A stretch of 64,000 bases of DNA from Kumtagia sp964244725 (GTDB taxonomy: Bacteria; Pseudomonadota; Alphaproteobacteria; Rhizobiales; Rhizobiaceae), in contig CAXTJQ010000001.1 in assembly GCA_964244725.1 (NCBI GenBank), forward strand, positions 124,001 through 188,000, given 5' to 3'. Shown here piece by piece: positions 1 through 8,624 of the stretch; the stretch's first letter is position 1, and each line of letters starts with the position of its first letter. Position numbers and translations under genes: made by a program. A model generated the notes under the pieces. It searched no databases and was not told the DNA's origin. It saw nothing but the letters and a program-made list of their open reading frames with translations.

Positions 1-1
1 T

Positions 2-127
2 GTCGAGGTCCATTTCGGCGAGGCCGTGAAGTTCACCGGCAAGGACGACCGCAAGGCGACCGCGCGGCTGATCGAAGCGCGCGTACGCTACCTGCTCCAG
101 CACGCGCTCGCGCATCCTGGGCCGTAG
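2..127 (+). CDS. C-terminal fragment of a protein upstream of miaB, possibly a 1-acyl-glycerol-3-phosphate acyltransferase
   Basis: Only the last 41 codons of an open frame entering from the left edge are visible, ending with TAG. The tail is basic and ends YLLQHALAHPGP. It contains no catalytic motif, so function cannot be read from the sequence. In many rhizobia the gene directly upstream of miaB is a plsC-type acyltransferase, and that synteny is the only basis for the suggestion. It lies on the same strand as miaB, 260 bp upstream. That gap carries no convincing gene and presumably holds the miaB promoter, although I could not identify one. Confidence 0.4.
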   Translation, partial: VEVHFGEAVKFTGKDDRKATARLIEARVRYLLQHALAHPGP

Positions 128-387
128 TTGGAGAGGAAGCGCCAGCCTTCAAGCGCGACGCCCTTCCTTGTAACTCAACATTTGCCGAACCTGCGAGGAT
201 TGCGGGTGCGGAGGCGGATGGGAGACCGACCCACCTCTGGGCGTCTGAGCCCGTGGGGGAGCTTGGGTCGCCATGCGCCGTTTCCCGCTCGACCCGCGCC
301 GGAACCGAGGGGGGGAACGCTTTCACGCCAATGCTCCCGGGAGCCCCGATGCTTCTATCGTTCACCTTGATGCGTTAAGAGGCGGCC

Positions 388-1815
388 ATGGACCGTATCG
401 ATACCGAGACGCTGGACCGGCCCGCCGAGACCGAGCCCCGCCACGCGCCCGCCGCCAAGAAGGTCTTCCTGAAGACCTATGGCTGCCAGATGAACGTCTA
501 CGATTCTCAGCGCATGGCCGACGCGCTGGCCGTCGACGGCTATGCCGCGACCGACAGCATGGACGACGCCGACCTTATCCTGCTCAACACCTGCCACATC
601 CGCGAAAAGGCGGCCGACAAGGTCTATTCCGAGCTTGGCCGCATCCGCGACCTGAAGACCGAGCGCGAGAAGGCCGGGCATTCGATGACGGTCGGCGTCG
701 CCGGTTGCGTTGCCCAGGCCGAAGGCCGCGAGATCATCCGCCGCGCGCCGGTGGTCGACCTCGTGATCGGGCCGCAGACCTATCACCGCCTGCCGGCCGC
801 CCTGCGCGAAGTCGCCGAGGGCCGCAAGGTCGTGGAGACGGACTATGCCGTCGAGGACAAGTTCGAGCACTTGCCGCAGCCGTCGCGCGCCGCGATCGCC
901 AGGCGCGGCGTCACGGCTTTTCTGTCGGTGCAGGAGGGCTGCGACAAGTTTTGCACCTTCTGCGTCGTGCCCTATACGCGCGGATCGGAAGTTTCGCGGC
1001 CGGTCGAACGGATCGTCCCGGAGGCGGAAAGACTGGCCGGGGCCGGCGTGCGCGAAATCACGCTGCTCGGCCAGAACGTCAATGCGTGGCGCGGCGCGGG
1101 ACCGGACGGAACCGAATGGGGCCTCGGCCGCCTGCTGTTCCGGCTGGCCGAAATCCCCGGCGTGGCGCGCCTGCGCTACACCACCAGCCACCCGCGCGAC
1201 ATGGACGACGAGCTGATCGCTGCGCATCGCGATCTGCCGGCGCTGATGCCCTATCTGCATCTGCCGGTGCAGTCGGGCTCGGACCGTATCCTCAAGGCGA
1301 TGAACCGCCGCCACAAGGCCGCCGACTATCTGGCCTTGATCGACCGCATCCGCGCGGGACGCCCCGATATCGCGATGTCGGGCGATTTCATCGTCGGCTT
1401 TCCGGGTGAGACGGACGAGGACTTCGAGGCGACGCTGATGCTGGTCGACGCGGTCGCCTATGCTCAGGCCTATTCGTTCAAATATTCGCCGCGTCCCGGC
1501 ACCCCTGGCGCGGACATGGACGGACACCTATCTGAAGCGGTGAAGGACGAACGTCTGCGACGTCTCCAAGCCTGTCTGAACGGCCATGCGCGCCGCTTTC
1601 TCGAAAGCCGGGTCGGCATGACCTTCGATATACTGATCGAAAAGCCCGGTCGCCGCCCGGGCCAGCGCATCGGACGATCTCCGTGGTTGCAGCCGGTGAT
1701 CATTGGTGAGACGCTGGCCGCCATCGGGGACATCGTCTCCGTTCGAATCACCGAGGCGGGGCCTGCTAGCCTGTTCGCCGAACCGGTCCACGCCGGACAG
1801 CATGAAAGGCTCTGA
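388..1815 (+). CDS. miaB: tRNA-2-methylthio-N6-dimethylallyladenosine synthase MiaB
   Basis: A radical-SAM methylthiotransferase that adds a methylthio group to i6A37 of tRNAs. The product is 475 residues. All six expected cysteines are visible: C33, C69 and C107 in the N-terminal MTTase domain, which hold the auxiliary 4Fe-4S cluster, and the radical SAM triad C185-x3-C189-x2-C192. A C-terminal TRAM-like region closes the protein. The ATG at 388 follows a purine-rich AGAGGCGG. It heads a tight run with phoH (3 bp downstream), ybeY and tlyC, an arrangement conserved in rhizobia. Identification is secure. Confidence 0.97.
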   Translation: MDRIDTETLDRPAETEPRHAPAAKKVFLKTYGCQMNVYDSQRMADALAVDGYAATDSMDDADLILLNTCHIREKAADKVYSELGRIRDLKTEREKAGHSMTVGVAGCVAQAEGREIIRRAPVVDLVIGPQTYHRLPAALREVAEGRKVVETDYAVEDKFEHLPQPSRAAIARRGVTAFLSVQEGCDKFCTFCVVPYTRGSEVSRPVERIVPEAERLAGAGVREITLLGQNVNAWRGAGPDGTEWGLGRLLFRLAEIPGVARLRYTTSHPRDMDDELIAAHRDLPALMPYLHLPVQSGSDRILKAMNRRHKAADYLALIDRIRAGRPDIAMSGDFIVGFPGETDEDFEATLMLVDAVAYAQAYSFKYSPRPGTPGADMDGHLSEAVKDERLRRLQACLNGHARRFLESRVGMTFDILIEKPGRRPGQRIGRSPWLQPVIIGETLAAIGDIVSVRITEAGPASLFAEPVHAGQHERL

Positions 1816-1818
1816 CGT

Positions 1819-2862
1819 TTGGTCGCCACCACGGATCTGAAGAAGCCGTCCTCCGGGGCGTCGGACATGGCCCATATCGTCCTCACCTTCGACAACAACA
1901 AGCTCGCTAGTTCGCTTTACGGCCAGTTCGACGAGAATTTGGCGCGGCTCGAACAGAAGCTCGGCGCAGATATCCGCTCGCGCGGCAATCAGGTCACGAT
2001 CAAGGGCGCGCCGACGGTCGCCGAGCAGGCGCGCCGCACGCTCGATGCGCTCTACGACATCCTGCAGAAGGGCGGCGAGATCGCGCAGTCCGATGTCGAC
2101 GGCGCGATCCGCATGGCGGTGGCCGCCGACGACCAACTCGTGCTGCCCACGCTCGAGCGCAAGGGCAAGATGGCCGCCGCCCAGATCGCCACGCGCAAGA
2201 AGACGATCTACGCCCGCTCGCTCAACCAGGACGCCTATATGCGCGCGCTGGAGCGCTCCGAACTCGCGTTCGGCATCGGCCCGGCCGGCACCGGCAAGAC
2301 CTACCTCGCCGTGGCGCACGCGGCGATGCTGCTCGAACGCGGCATGGTCGAGCGCATCATCCTGTCGCGGCCCGCCGTGGAAGCCGGCGAGCGCCTGGGT
2401 TTCCTGCCCGGCGACATGAAGGAGAAGGTCGACCCCTATCTGCGCCCGCTCTACGACGCGCTCTACGACATGATGCCGGCCGACAAGGTCGAGCGCGCCC
2501 TGACCGCCGGCGTCATCGAGATCGCGCCGCTGGCGTTCATGCGCGGCCGCACGCTGGCGCACGCCGCCGTCATCCTCGATGAGTCGCAGAACACGACGCC
2601 GATGCAGATGAAGATGTTTCTGACCCGTCTCGGCGAAGGCTCGCGCATGATCGTCACCGGCGATCCGACGCAGATCGATCTTCCGTCGAACACCAAGTCC
2701 GGCCTCGTCGAGGCCCTGCGCATCCTCGACGGCGTAGCCGGCGCGGTCATCGTCCGCTTCAACGATGTCGACATCGTGCGCCACCCGCTGGTTGCCGAGA
2801 TCGTCCGCGCTTACGACCGGGACGGAAAACTGTCGCGCGGGCTTGGGATCGACGAGACCTGA
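1819..2862 (+). CDS. phoH: PhoH-family ATPase (PhoL type)
   Basis: A 347-residue PhoH-like P-loop ATPase. The Walker A motif GPAGTGKT is at about residues 154-161 and the DESQNTTPMQ Walker B-type segment lies near the C-terminal third. The N-terminal region resembles the KH-like part seen in this family. The exact substrate is not established; linkage to ybeY suggests a role in rRNA or ribosome quality control. The TTG at 1819 lies 3 bp after miaB and is used here because rhizobial homologues have about 20 residues before the conserved HIVLTFDNN segment. The ATG at 1867 is the alternative start. Confidence 0.93.
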   Translation: MVATTDLKKPSSGASDMAHIVLTFDNNKLASSLYGQFDENLARLEQKLGADIRSRGNQVTIKGAPTVAEQARRTLDALYDILQKGGEIAQSDVDGAIRMAVAADDQLVLPTLERKGKMAAAQIATRKKTIYARSLNQDAYMRALERSELAFGIGPAGTGKTYLAVAHAAMLLERGMVERIILSRPAVEAGERLGFLPGDMKEKVDPYLRPLYDALYDMMPADKVERALTAGVIEIAPLAFMRGRTLAHAAVILDESQNTTPMQMKMFLTRLGEGSRMIVTGDPTQIDLPSNTKSGLVEALRILDGVAGAVIVRFNDVDIVRHPLVAEIVRAYDRDGKLSRGLGIDET

Positions 2863-2873
2863 CCGCCGCTCCG

Positions 2874-3353
2874 ATGGTTGCGATCGGGATCGATCTGCTG
2901 GTCGAAGCCGGCGGCTGGCCGGACGATGACCGCCTGGCGGCTCTTGCCGAGGCCGCCGTCGCCGCCGCGCTGGCCGAGACCGGCGCCGTCTCGCCTGACC
3001 GTCCGCCCGAACTCAGCCTGGTCTTCACCGACGATTCCCACATCCGCGCGCTCAACGCGGCCTGGCGCGGTCAGGACAGGCCGACCAACGTGCTGTCCTT
3101 CCCGGCCTTTCCGATGAAGCTCGGCGCCCCCCTGCCGCCGATGCTGGGCGACATCGTGCTGGCCTTTGAGACCGTCGAAGGCGAAGCGCGGGCGGAAGGC
3201 AAATCCCTTGAGGATCATATCGGCCATTTGATCGTTCATGGCCTGCTGCATTGCCTGGGCCACGATCACGAGACCGACGATGACGCCGAGGTCATGGAAG
3301 CGGTCGAGCGGCGCGCGCTGGCGAGGCTTGCCATCGCCGATCCCTACGCGTAA
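2874..3353 (+). CDS. ybeY: Endoribonuclease YbeY, rRNA maturation factor
   Basis: A 159-residue UPF0054 metalloprotein required for 16S rRNA 3'-end maturation and 70S quality control in bacteria. The zinc signature H-x3-H-x5-H is read at H122, H126 and H132 (HGLLHCLGHDH). The conserved NVLSFP segment is also present upstream. It sits 11 bp after phoH and 29 bp before tlyC, so it is very probably cotranscribed with them. Confidence 0.96.
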   Translation: MVAIGIDLLVEAGGWPDDDRLAALAEAAVAAALAETGAVSPDRPPELSLVFTDDSHIRALNAAWRGQDRPTNVLSFPAFPMKLGAPLPPMLGDIVLAFETVEGEARAEGKSLEDHIGHLIVHGLLHCLGHDHETDDDAEVMEAVERRALARLAIADPYA

Positions 3354-3382
3354 CAGAAATCGACCCAATTGACCGGACCGAG

Positions 3383-4453
3383 ATGAACGACACTTCCGAG
3401 ACCGCCGCCGCCCCCCAGCCGGGAGGAGTCGGCAAAGCGGCCGACGAGGCGCAGGACGCGCCGGGGCCGAGTAGTCCGCCGCAGGCGGTTCCCGAGCGGT
3501 CCTCCTTCCTCGATTGGATTTCGAGCATGTTCCGGCAGAAGAACGGGACGTCGCTGCGCGAGGACCTGACCGAGGCATTGTCCGAGGACGAGGCCGACGC
3601 GGCGGCGTTTTCGCCGGCCGAGCGCGCCATGCTCAACAACATCCTGCGCCTGCGCGAGGTTCGCGTCGAGGACGTGATGGTGCCGCGCGCCGACGTCGAG
3701 GCGGTGGAGATTTCGATCACGCTTGGCGATTTGCTGGTCGTCTTCGAGCAGTCCGGCCATTCGCGCATGCCGGTCTATTCCGGCACGCTGGATGATCCGC
3801 GCGGCATGGTCCATATCCGCGACGTGCTTGCCCATGTGACGCGGCTCGCCCGCAAGCCGGCCGCGGCGGCCCCGCTCGACTTCTCCGCCATCGACCTGTC
3901 AAGGACCATCGGCGACCTCAGCCTGATCCGCACGGTGCTGTTCGTGCCTCCGTCGATGCTGGCCTCCGACCTGATGGCGCGCATGCAGGCGTCGCGCACC
4001 CAGATGGCGCTGGTCATCGACGAATATGGCGGCACCGACGGCCTCGTCTCGCTGGAAGACATCGTCGAGATGGTGGTCGGCGACATCGAGGACGAGCACG
4101 ACGAGAACGTGGCGCTGATCACCAGGGCGGGCGATGGCATCTATCTCGTCGATGCGAAAGTCGAGATCGCCGAGGTGGTCGGCATGATCGGCCCCGATTT
4201 CGCGCCCGGCGAGCATGGCGAGGATGTCGATACGATCGGCGGTCTTGTCATCAGCGCGCTCGGCCGCGTGCCGGTGCGCGGCGAGGTCGTTCAGGCCGTC
4301 CCGGGCTTCGAGTTCCACGTGCTCGACGCCGACCCGCGCCGCGTCAAGCGGGTCCGCATCGTCGAAGCCAGGAGCGAACGCCGCCGCCGGGCCGCCAGGG
4401 CGGAGGAGGCCGCGCGGCCGGAGCCGTCCGCGGACGCGGAAAGGCCTGGATAG
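3383..4453 (+). CDS. tlyC: CBS-pair hemolysin-type protein TlyC/CorC
   Basis: A 356-residue soluble member of the TlyC/CorC family, made of two CBS domains followed by a CorC_HlyC transporter-associated domain. The first CBS domain begins at VRVEDVMVPRADV (about residues 93-105). The second covers the segment with QMALVIDEYGGTDG, and the C-terminal domain carries the DTIGGLV segment. No membrane segment is visible, unlike full CorB/YtfL proteins. Members have been linked to magnesium or cobalt efflux and to haemolysis, but the role here is inferred. The ends are charged and low in complexity. In related genomes lnt follows directly; here lnt is 30 kb away and on the other strand. Confidence 0.9.
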   Translation: MNDTSETAAAPQPGGVGKAADEAQDAPGPSSPPQAVPERSSFLDWISSMFRQKNGTSLREDLTEALSEDEADAAAFSPAERAMLNNILRLREVRVEDVMVPRADVEAVEISITLGDLLVVFEQSGHSRMPVYSGTLDDPRGMVHIRDVLAHVTRLARKPAAAAPLDFSAIDLSRTIGDLSLIRTVLFVPPSMLASDLMARMQASRTQMALVIDEYGGTDGLVSLEDIVEMVVGDIEDEHDENVALITRAGDGIYLVDAKVEIAEVVGMIGPDFAPGEHGEDVDTIGGLVISALGRVPVRGEVVQAVPGFEFHVLDADPRRVKRVRIVEARSERRRRAARAEEAARPEPSADAERPG

Positions 4454-4465
4454 CTGGTCCCCGCG

Positions 4466-5236
4466 ATGTCCGCGCCGCCACTCGACCCCGACGAACTCGA
4501 GCGCTACGCGCGTCATGTCGTGCTGCCGGAGATCGGCGGCGCGGGCCAGCAGAAACTCAGGCGCGCGCGCATCCTGGTGATTGGCGCTGGCGGCCTCGGC
4601 GCGCCGGTGCTCCAATATCTCGCGGCGGCCGGGGTCGGCGCACTCGGCATCGTCGATGACGACGCCGTGTCGCTATCGAACCTGCAACGGCAAATCATCC
4701 ACGACACCGCTTCCGTCGGCGAGCCCAAGACGGCGAGCGCGGCGAGGACGATCGCGCGGCTCAATCCGCATGTCGCCGCCGAACTGTACCACCTTCGCAT
4801 AATGGCCGGGAATGCCGCCGATCTCGTCCGCCGCTACGACATCGTCGTCGACGGATCCGACAATTTCGAGACGCGCTACGCCGTCGCGGACGCTTGCGCG
4901 GCCGAGGCCCGCCCGCTGGTTCACGGCGCGGTCGGACGGTTCGACGGGTCGGTCACCGTGCTGAAACCCTTCGAAACTAACGCCGAGGGTCGGTCCAACC
5001 CGACCTACCGCGACCTGTTTCCAGAGCCGCCGCCGGTCGGTCTCGTGCCCTCCTGCGCACAGGCAGGCGTGATCGGCGCGCTCACCGGCGTGATCGGCGC
5101 ACTGCAGGCCATGGAGGCGATCAAGCTCGTCACCGGCATCGGCGAGCCGCTGGTCGGACGCCTGCTGCTCTACGACGCGCTCGCCGCCCGTTTCGACACG
5201 ATCCGTTACTCGGCCGGGAAACGGAAGGCGCGGTAG
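4466..5236 (+). CDS. moeB: HesA/MoeB/ThiF-family adenylyltransferase
   Basis: A 256-residue E1-like enzyme that adenylates the C-terminal glycine of a ubiquitin-like sulfur carrier such as MoaD or ThiS. The N-terminal nucleotide-binding motif GAGGLGAPVLQYLAAAGVG is clear, followed by the SNLQRQ segment and the catalytic-cysteine region VPSCAQAGVIGALTGVIG. The paired CxxC zinc ligands of classical MoeB are not seen: the usual first pair is replaced by TYRD, and no second pair occurs near the C-terminus. There is no C-terminal rhodanese domain. It starts 12 bp after tlyC. MoaD versus ThiS as partner cannot be decided, because neither is in the window. Confidence 0.85.
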   Translation: MSAPPLDPDELERYARHVVLPEIGGAGQQKLRRARILVIGAGGLGAPVLQYLAAAGVGALGIVDDDAVSLSNLQRQIIHDTASVGEPKTASAARTIARLNPHVAAELYHLRIMAGNAADLVRRYDIVVDGSDNFETRYAVADACAAEARPLVHGAVGRFDGSVTVLKPFETNAEGRSNPTYRDLFPEPPPVGLVPSCAQAGVIGALTGVIGALQAMEAIKLVTGIGEPLVGRLLLYDALAARFDTIRYSAGKRKAR

Positions 5237-5239
5237 CGA

Positions 5240-6490
5240 TTGACCCTTGCCCTCACCGACGAGGAACGCGCGATCGCGGCAGGCATGGACGGCGCGGCGA
5301 TGGCGATGCGGATCGTCGCCGAAAGCGCCCGGCTGCTCGGCGCGCCGCGCCTCATCCCGGTCGCCTCGGCGCATATCGACGGCGCGCTCTATCACGGCGA
5401 TTCGGGCACGCTGTTCGCGGAAAGGCTCGTCGAGGGCGGCGCGAAGGTTGCCGTTCGCGCGACCCTCAACGTCGGCGCGCTCGACCTCATGGGCTGCTCG
5501 AAGGTCCGTCTCGAAGAGCCGGCGCGCGGCATGGCGCGGCGCATGATGGACGCCTACCGCGCGCTCGGCTGCGAGCCGAGCTGGACCTGCGCGCCCTATC
5601 AGGCCGGCCATCGCCCGTCTTTCGGCGCGGATGTCGCATGGGGCGAGTCCAACGCCGTGGTGTTCTGCAATTCGGTGCTCGGCGCCCGCACCAACCGCTA
5701 TGGCGACTTCCTCGACATCGCTTGCGCGATCGTGGCCAGCGCGCCCGATTGCGGCCTGCATCGGCCCGAAAACCGGATGCCGACCCTGACCTTCGATGTC
5801 TCGGGACTGCCGGCCGCCTTCCTGGCGTCCGAGATCGCCTGGCCGATCCTCGGCAGCCTTTACGGCAGGACGGTCGGCAATGCGGTCGGGCTCGTCGTCG
5901 GCGTACTGGATGATCCCGGCGAGGATGCGCTGAAAGCCTTCGGCGCGGCCGCGGCCTCCACCGGCGCGGTCGGGCTCTTTCACATGGCCGGCGTCACGCC
6001 GGAGGCGCTGGCGCTCGGCCTGTCGGCGAACGCCCGGGACGATGTCGTCATCCGCGTGACGCCATCAATGGTTGTGGATGCGCGGCGGCGTCTCTCGACG
6101 GCTGCCCACGCCGATCGCATCGACGCGGTCGCCATCGGCAGTCCGCATCTCTCGATCGCCGAATTCGACAGGCTGGAGCGGGCTATCGCCGGCCGCCGTC
6201 TCGCCGTGCCGCTCTACGCCTGCACCGGGCGTCATGCGCTCAAAGAACTCGAGGCGAGCGGCCGGCGCGAAAGCCTCGAATCGTCGGGCGTCGTCATCGT
6301 CGCCGACACTTGCGTGGTCGTGACGCCGATCCTGGCCGACCATGCAGGCGGCGTCCTCATGACCAACTCCGCAAAATTCGCGCACTATGCGCCGGGCAAC
6401 ACCGGCTACGCGGTGATCTACGGCTCGCTTGGCGATTGCGTCGAAAGCGCTGTCCTCGGTAGGCCGGTCCACGGGGAAATCCTCGCGTGA
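5240..6490 (+). CDS. Aconitase X catalytic (large) subunit, DUF521; probable hydroxyacid/hydroxyproline dehydratase
   Basis: A 416-residue aconitase-X catalytic subunit. Diagnostic segments are WTCAPYQ, WGESNAVVFCNSVLGARTNR and VADTCVVVTPI, each with a conserved cysteine of the kind that binds an iron-sulfur cluster in this family. Two-subunit bacterial members have been shown to dehydrate cis-3-hydroxy-L-proline. Other members act on mevalonate 5-phosphate in archaea, so the substrate is inferred. The TTG start at 5240 is 3 bp after moeB. The TGA overlaps the GTG of the small subunit by 4 bp, which points to a translationally coupled heterodimer. No proline-catabolism partners are visible nearby. 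Confidence 0.88.
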   Translation: MTLALTDEERAIAAGMDGAAMAMRIVAESARLLGAPRLIPVASAHIDGALYHGDSGTLFAERLVEGGAKVAVRATLNVGALDLMGCSKVRLEEPARGMARRMMDAYRALGCEPSWTCAPYQAGHRPSFGADVAWGESNAVVFCNSVLGARTNRYGDFLDIACAIVASAPDCGLHRPENRMPTLTFDVSGLPAAFLASEIAWPILGSLYGRTVGNAVGLVVGVLDDPGEDALKAFGAAAASTGAVGLFHMAGVTPEALALGLSANARDDVVIRVTPSMVVDARRRLSTAAHADRIDAVAIGSPHLSIAEFDRLERAIAGRRLAVPLYACTGRHALKELEASGRRESLESSGVVIVADTCVVVTPILADHAGGVLMTNSAKFAHYAPGNTGYAVIYGSLGDCVESAVLGRPVHGEILA

Positions 6491-6903
6491 CCGCCGTCCA
6501 GGGCGAAATCCTCGTGCCGGGCATGGCCGGACAAGGCCGGGCGCTGATCCTCACCGCGCCGATCAGCTTCTGGGGCGGCGTCGATTCCGCCACCGGCCGC
6601 ATCGTCGACGTGCGTCACCCGCAATGCGGCGAAATCATCGGCGGGACTGTGCTGTTCCTGCCAGGCGCGATCGGCTCGTCCTCCGCGTCGGCGGTATTGC
6701 TTGAATTGGTCCACAACGGCCACGCGCCCGCCGCCCTCCTCATCCCCGAACCGGACGCAATCCTGCTGCTCGGGCTGATCGTGGCGCGCGAGATGGGGTG
6801 GCCGACGCCGGTGGCGGTAAGGATCGGCGCGAGCGTCGTCACGTCTGTCGCCGGATCGACGCTCGCGGTCAGCGAGAACGGTCGGATCGCGCGACGCCCA
6901 TGA
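6487..6903 (+). CDS. Aconitase X small (swivel) subunit, DUF126
   Basis: A 138-residue DUF126 protein corresponding to the aconitase swivel domain. Family segments seen are ISFWGGVDSATGRIVDVRHP and a following LPGAIGSSSAS loop, which lines the active site in related enzymes. The GTG start overlaps the stop of the large subunit in a GTGA, so the pair is translated together and the product should form a heterodimer with it. The gene ends 1 bp from the stop of the convergent D-2-hydroxyacid dehydrogenase gene, leaving no room for a terminator. Confidence 0.88.
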   Translation: MTAVQGEILVPGMAGQGRALILTAPISFWGGVDSATGRIVDVRHPQCGEIIGGTVLFLPGAIGSSSASAVLLELVHNGHAPAALLIPEPDAILLLGLIVAREMGWPTPVAVRIGASVVTSVAGSTLAVSENGRIARRP

Positions 6904-6904
6904 T

Positions 6905-7906
6905 CTACCCCCGGAGCGGCAGGACCCGGTCCGGCGGGCGGTGGCCGTCGAAGAAGGCGCGGATGTTGATGACGACCTTCTCGCCCATGTCGATGCGGCC
7001 CTCGATGGTCGCCGAGCCCATATGCGGCAGGATGACGACCTTGCCCCTGGCGGCGAGCTTGACGAGCTTCGGATTGAGCGCCGGCTCGTTCTCGAACACG
7101 TCGAGCCCGGCGCCGGCGATCCGGTTGTCCTGCAGCAGCTTGATCAGCGCTTCCTCGTCGATCAGGTCGCCGCGCGCCGTGTTGACCAGGTAGCTCGTCG
7201 GCTGCATCAGCGCCAGCCGCCGGGCCGACAACAGGTGGAACGTCGCGGGCGTCGACGGGCAGTTGACCGAGATGATGTCCATCCGCGCCAGCATCTGGTC
7301 GAGGCTTTCCCAATAGGTCGCCTCGAGTTCGTCCTCGATCCTGTGCATGACGCGATGGCGGTTGTGGTAGTGGATCGACAGGCCGAACGCTTTCGCGCGC
7401 CTTGCCACGGCCGTGCCGATGCGGCCCATGCCGACGATGCCGAGCCGCTTGCCGGTAAAGCGGCGGCCGAGCATCCAGGTCGGCGACCAGCCCGCCCATC
7501 TGGAAGGTTGCTCCAGTACGCTCGCGCCTTCCGTCAGCCGCCGCGGCACGGCAAGCATCAGCGCCATGGTCATGTCGGCGGTGTCCTCGGTCAGAACGCC
7601 CGGCGTGTTGGTGACCGTGATGCCCTTCCGGGCCGCCGCGTCGATGTCGATCCGGTCGACGCCGTTGCCGAAATTGGCGATCAGCTTGAGATTGCCGCCG
7701 GCCTGTTCGATCAGGGCCGCGTCGATCCGGTCCGTCACGGTCGGCACCAGGACATCGGCCTCGCGCATCGCGGCTACGAGTTCGGGCTGCGTCATCGGCC
7801 GGTCGTCGACATTGAGGCGCGCGTCGAACAATTCGCGCATGCGGGTCTCGACCGGGTCCGGCAGCTTGCGGGTGATCACGACGAGAGGCTTCTTCTTCGT
7901 CGCCAT
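6905..7906 (-). CDS. gyaR: D-2-hydroxyacid dehydrogenase, GyaR type (glyoxylate reductase / D-glycerate dehydrogenase)
   Basis: A 333-residue NAD(P)-dependent D-isomer-specific 2-hydroxyacid dehydrogenase. Visible are the Rossmann motif GMGRIGTAVARR, the RGDLIDEEAL segment with the catalytic arginine region, the ENEP glutamate and the LPHMGSAT histidine. The NFGNGVDRIDID segment is typical of glyoxylate/hydroxypyruvate reductases. The frame stays open about 114 codons further upstream, but the ATG at 7906 is preceded by GGGAGA and starts the family-typical MATKKKPLVV, so it was preferred. Exact substrate preference is inferred. Confidence 0.88.
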   Translation of the reverse strand: MATKKKPLVVITRKLPDPVETRMRELFDARLNVDDRPMTQPELVAAMREADVLVPTVTDRIDAALIEQAGGNLKLIANFGNGVDRIDIDAAARKGITVTNTPGVLTEDTADMTMALMLAVPRRLTEGASVLEQPSRWAGWSPTWMLGRRFTGKRLGIVGMGRIGTAVARRAKAFGLSIHYHNRHRVMHRIEDELEATYWESLDQMLARMDIISVNCPSTPATFHLLSARRLALMQPTSYLVNTARGDLIDEEALIKLLQDNRIAGAGLDVFENEPALNPKLVKLAARGKVVILPHMGSATIEGRIDMGEKVVINIRAFFDGHRPPDRVLPLRG

Positions 7907-8063
7907 TGGTTCTCCCAATCCGGGTCGCGTTGAGACCTCTTTAACCAAGACCAGCGACACTCGAACTGGCTCTGGGATGGCGACTGTGTAACAAGCGCCC
8001 GGGCTCATGACAAAGAAAAAGCCCGGCGCGAGGGGATGCTCGCCGCCGGCAGGGGAATTGAAC

Positions 8064-8624
8064 GTGTCGAGCTTCCTACCGCTTCGCGGAGCCGTTTCCA
8101 TCCTGGTTCTGGGCCTGCTCGCGGTGGTGTCGACGCCGCCGTCCGCCTTCGCGCAGAGCGTCGCCGGCCAGAACGTCGCGCAGGGCGCGAGCGGCCTGCC
8201 GCTGCCGCGTTTCGTCAGCCTGAAATCGGGCCGCGTGAATTCGCGCATCGGGCCCGGACCGAACTATCCCGTCGACTGGCTCTACCTCAAGTCCGGCCTG
8301 CCGATGGAGATCATCCAGGAATACGACAATTGGCGGCGCGTGCGCGATGCGGATGGCTCGGAAGGCTGGATCAACCAGTCGCTGCTGTCGGGCCGCCGCA
8401 CCGCGATCGCCGCCCCGTGGCAGCGCGGCAAGGAAATCCGCATCGAACTTCTGGCCGAACCCTATACTGATGCGGCCAAGGTCGCGGTCATCGAACCCGG
8501 CGCGATCGGCGCCATCAAGGCCTGCAACGGCCTGTGGTGCGAAATGACCTTCGCGGGCCATAGCGGCTGGCTCAGCCAGCGCCTCGTCTGGGGCGCTTAT
8601 CCAGGCGAGACCATTCAGGATTGA
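8064..8624 (+). CDS. Secreted bacterial SH3-domain protein
   Basis: About 186 residues with a Sec signal peptide (hydrophobic core ISILVLGLLAVV-like, apparent cleavage after AFA) and two tandem bacterial SH3 repeats, SH3_4 type. The first follows KSGRVNSRIGPGPNYPVDW and the second ends GHSGWLSQ. Such periplasmic proteins are usually peptidoglycan-associated, and no enzymatic domain is seen. The GTG at 8064 is chosen because AGGGGAA precedes it at good spacing and it starts right at the signal peptide. An ATG at 8007 in the same frame would add 19 residues. The 3' end overlaps the convergent DUF4260 gene by 10 bp. Confidence 0.8.
   Translation: MSSFLPLRGAVSILVLGLLAVVSTPPSAFAQSVAGQNVAQGASGLPLPRFVSLKSGRVNSRIGPGPNYPVDWLYLKSGLPMEIIQEYDNWRRVRDADGSEGWINQSLLSGRRTAIAAPWQRGKEIRIELLAEPYTDAAKVAVIEPGAIGAIKACNGLWCEMTFAGHSGWLSQRLVWGAYPGETIQD

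Noticed and set aside
301..330. GGAAC elements upstream of miaB as EcfG promoters
   Set aside because: No CGTT-like -10 at 16 or 17 bp from either GGAAC.
128..387. Overlapping frames upstream of miaB
   Set aside because: Short GC-rich frames in several phases with no RBS or conserved motif; treated as intergenic.
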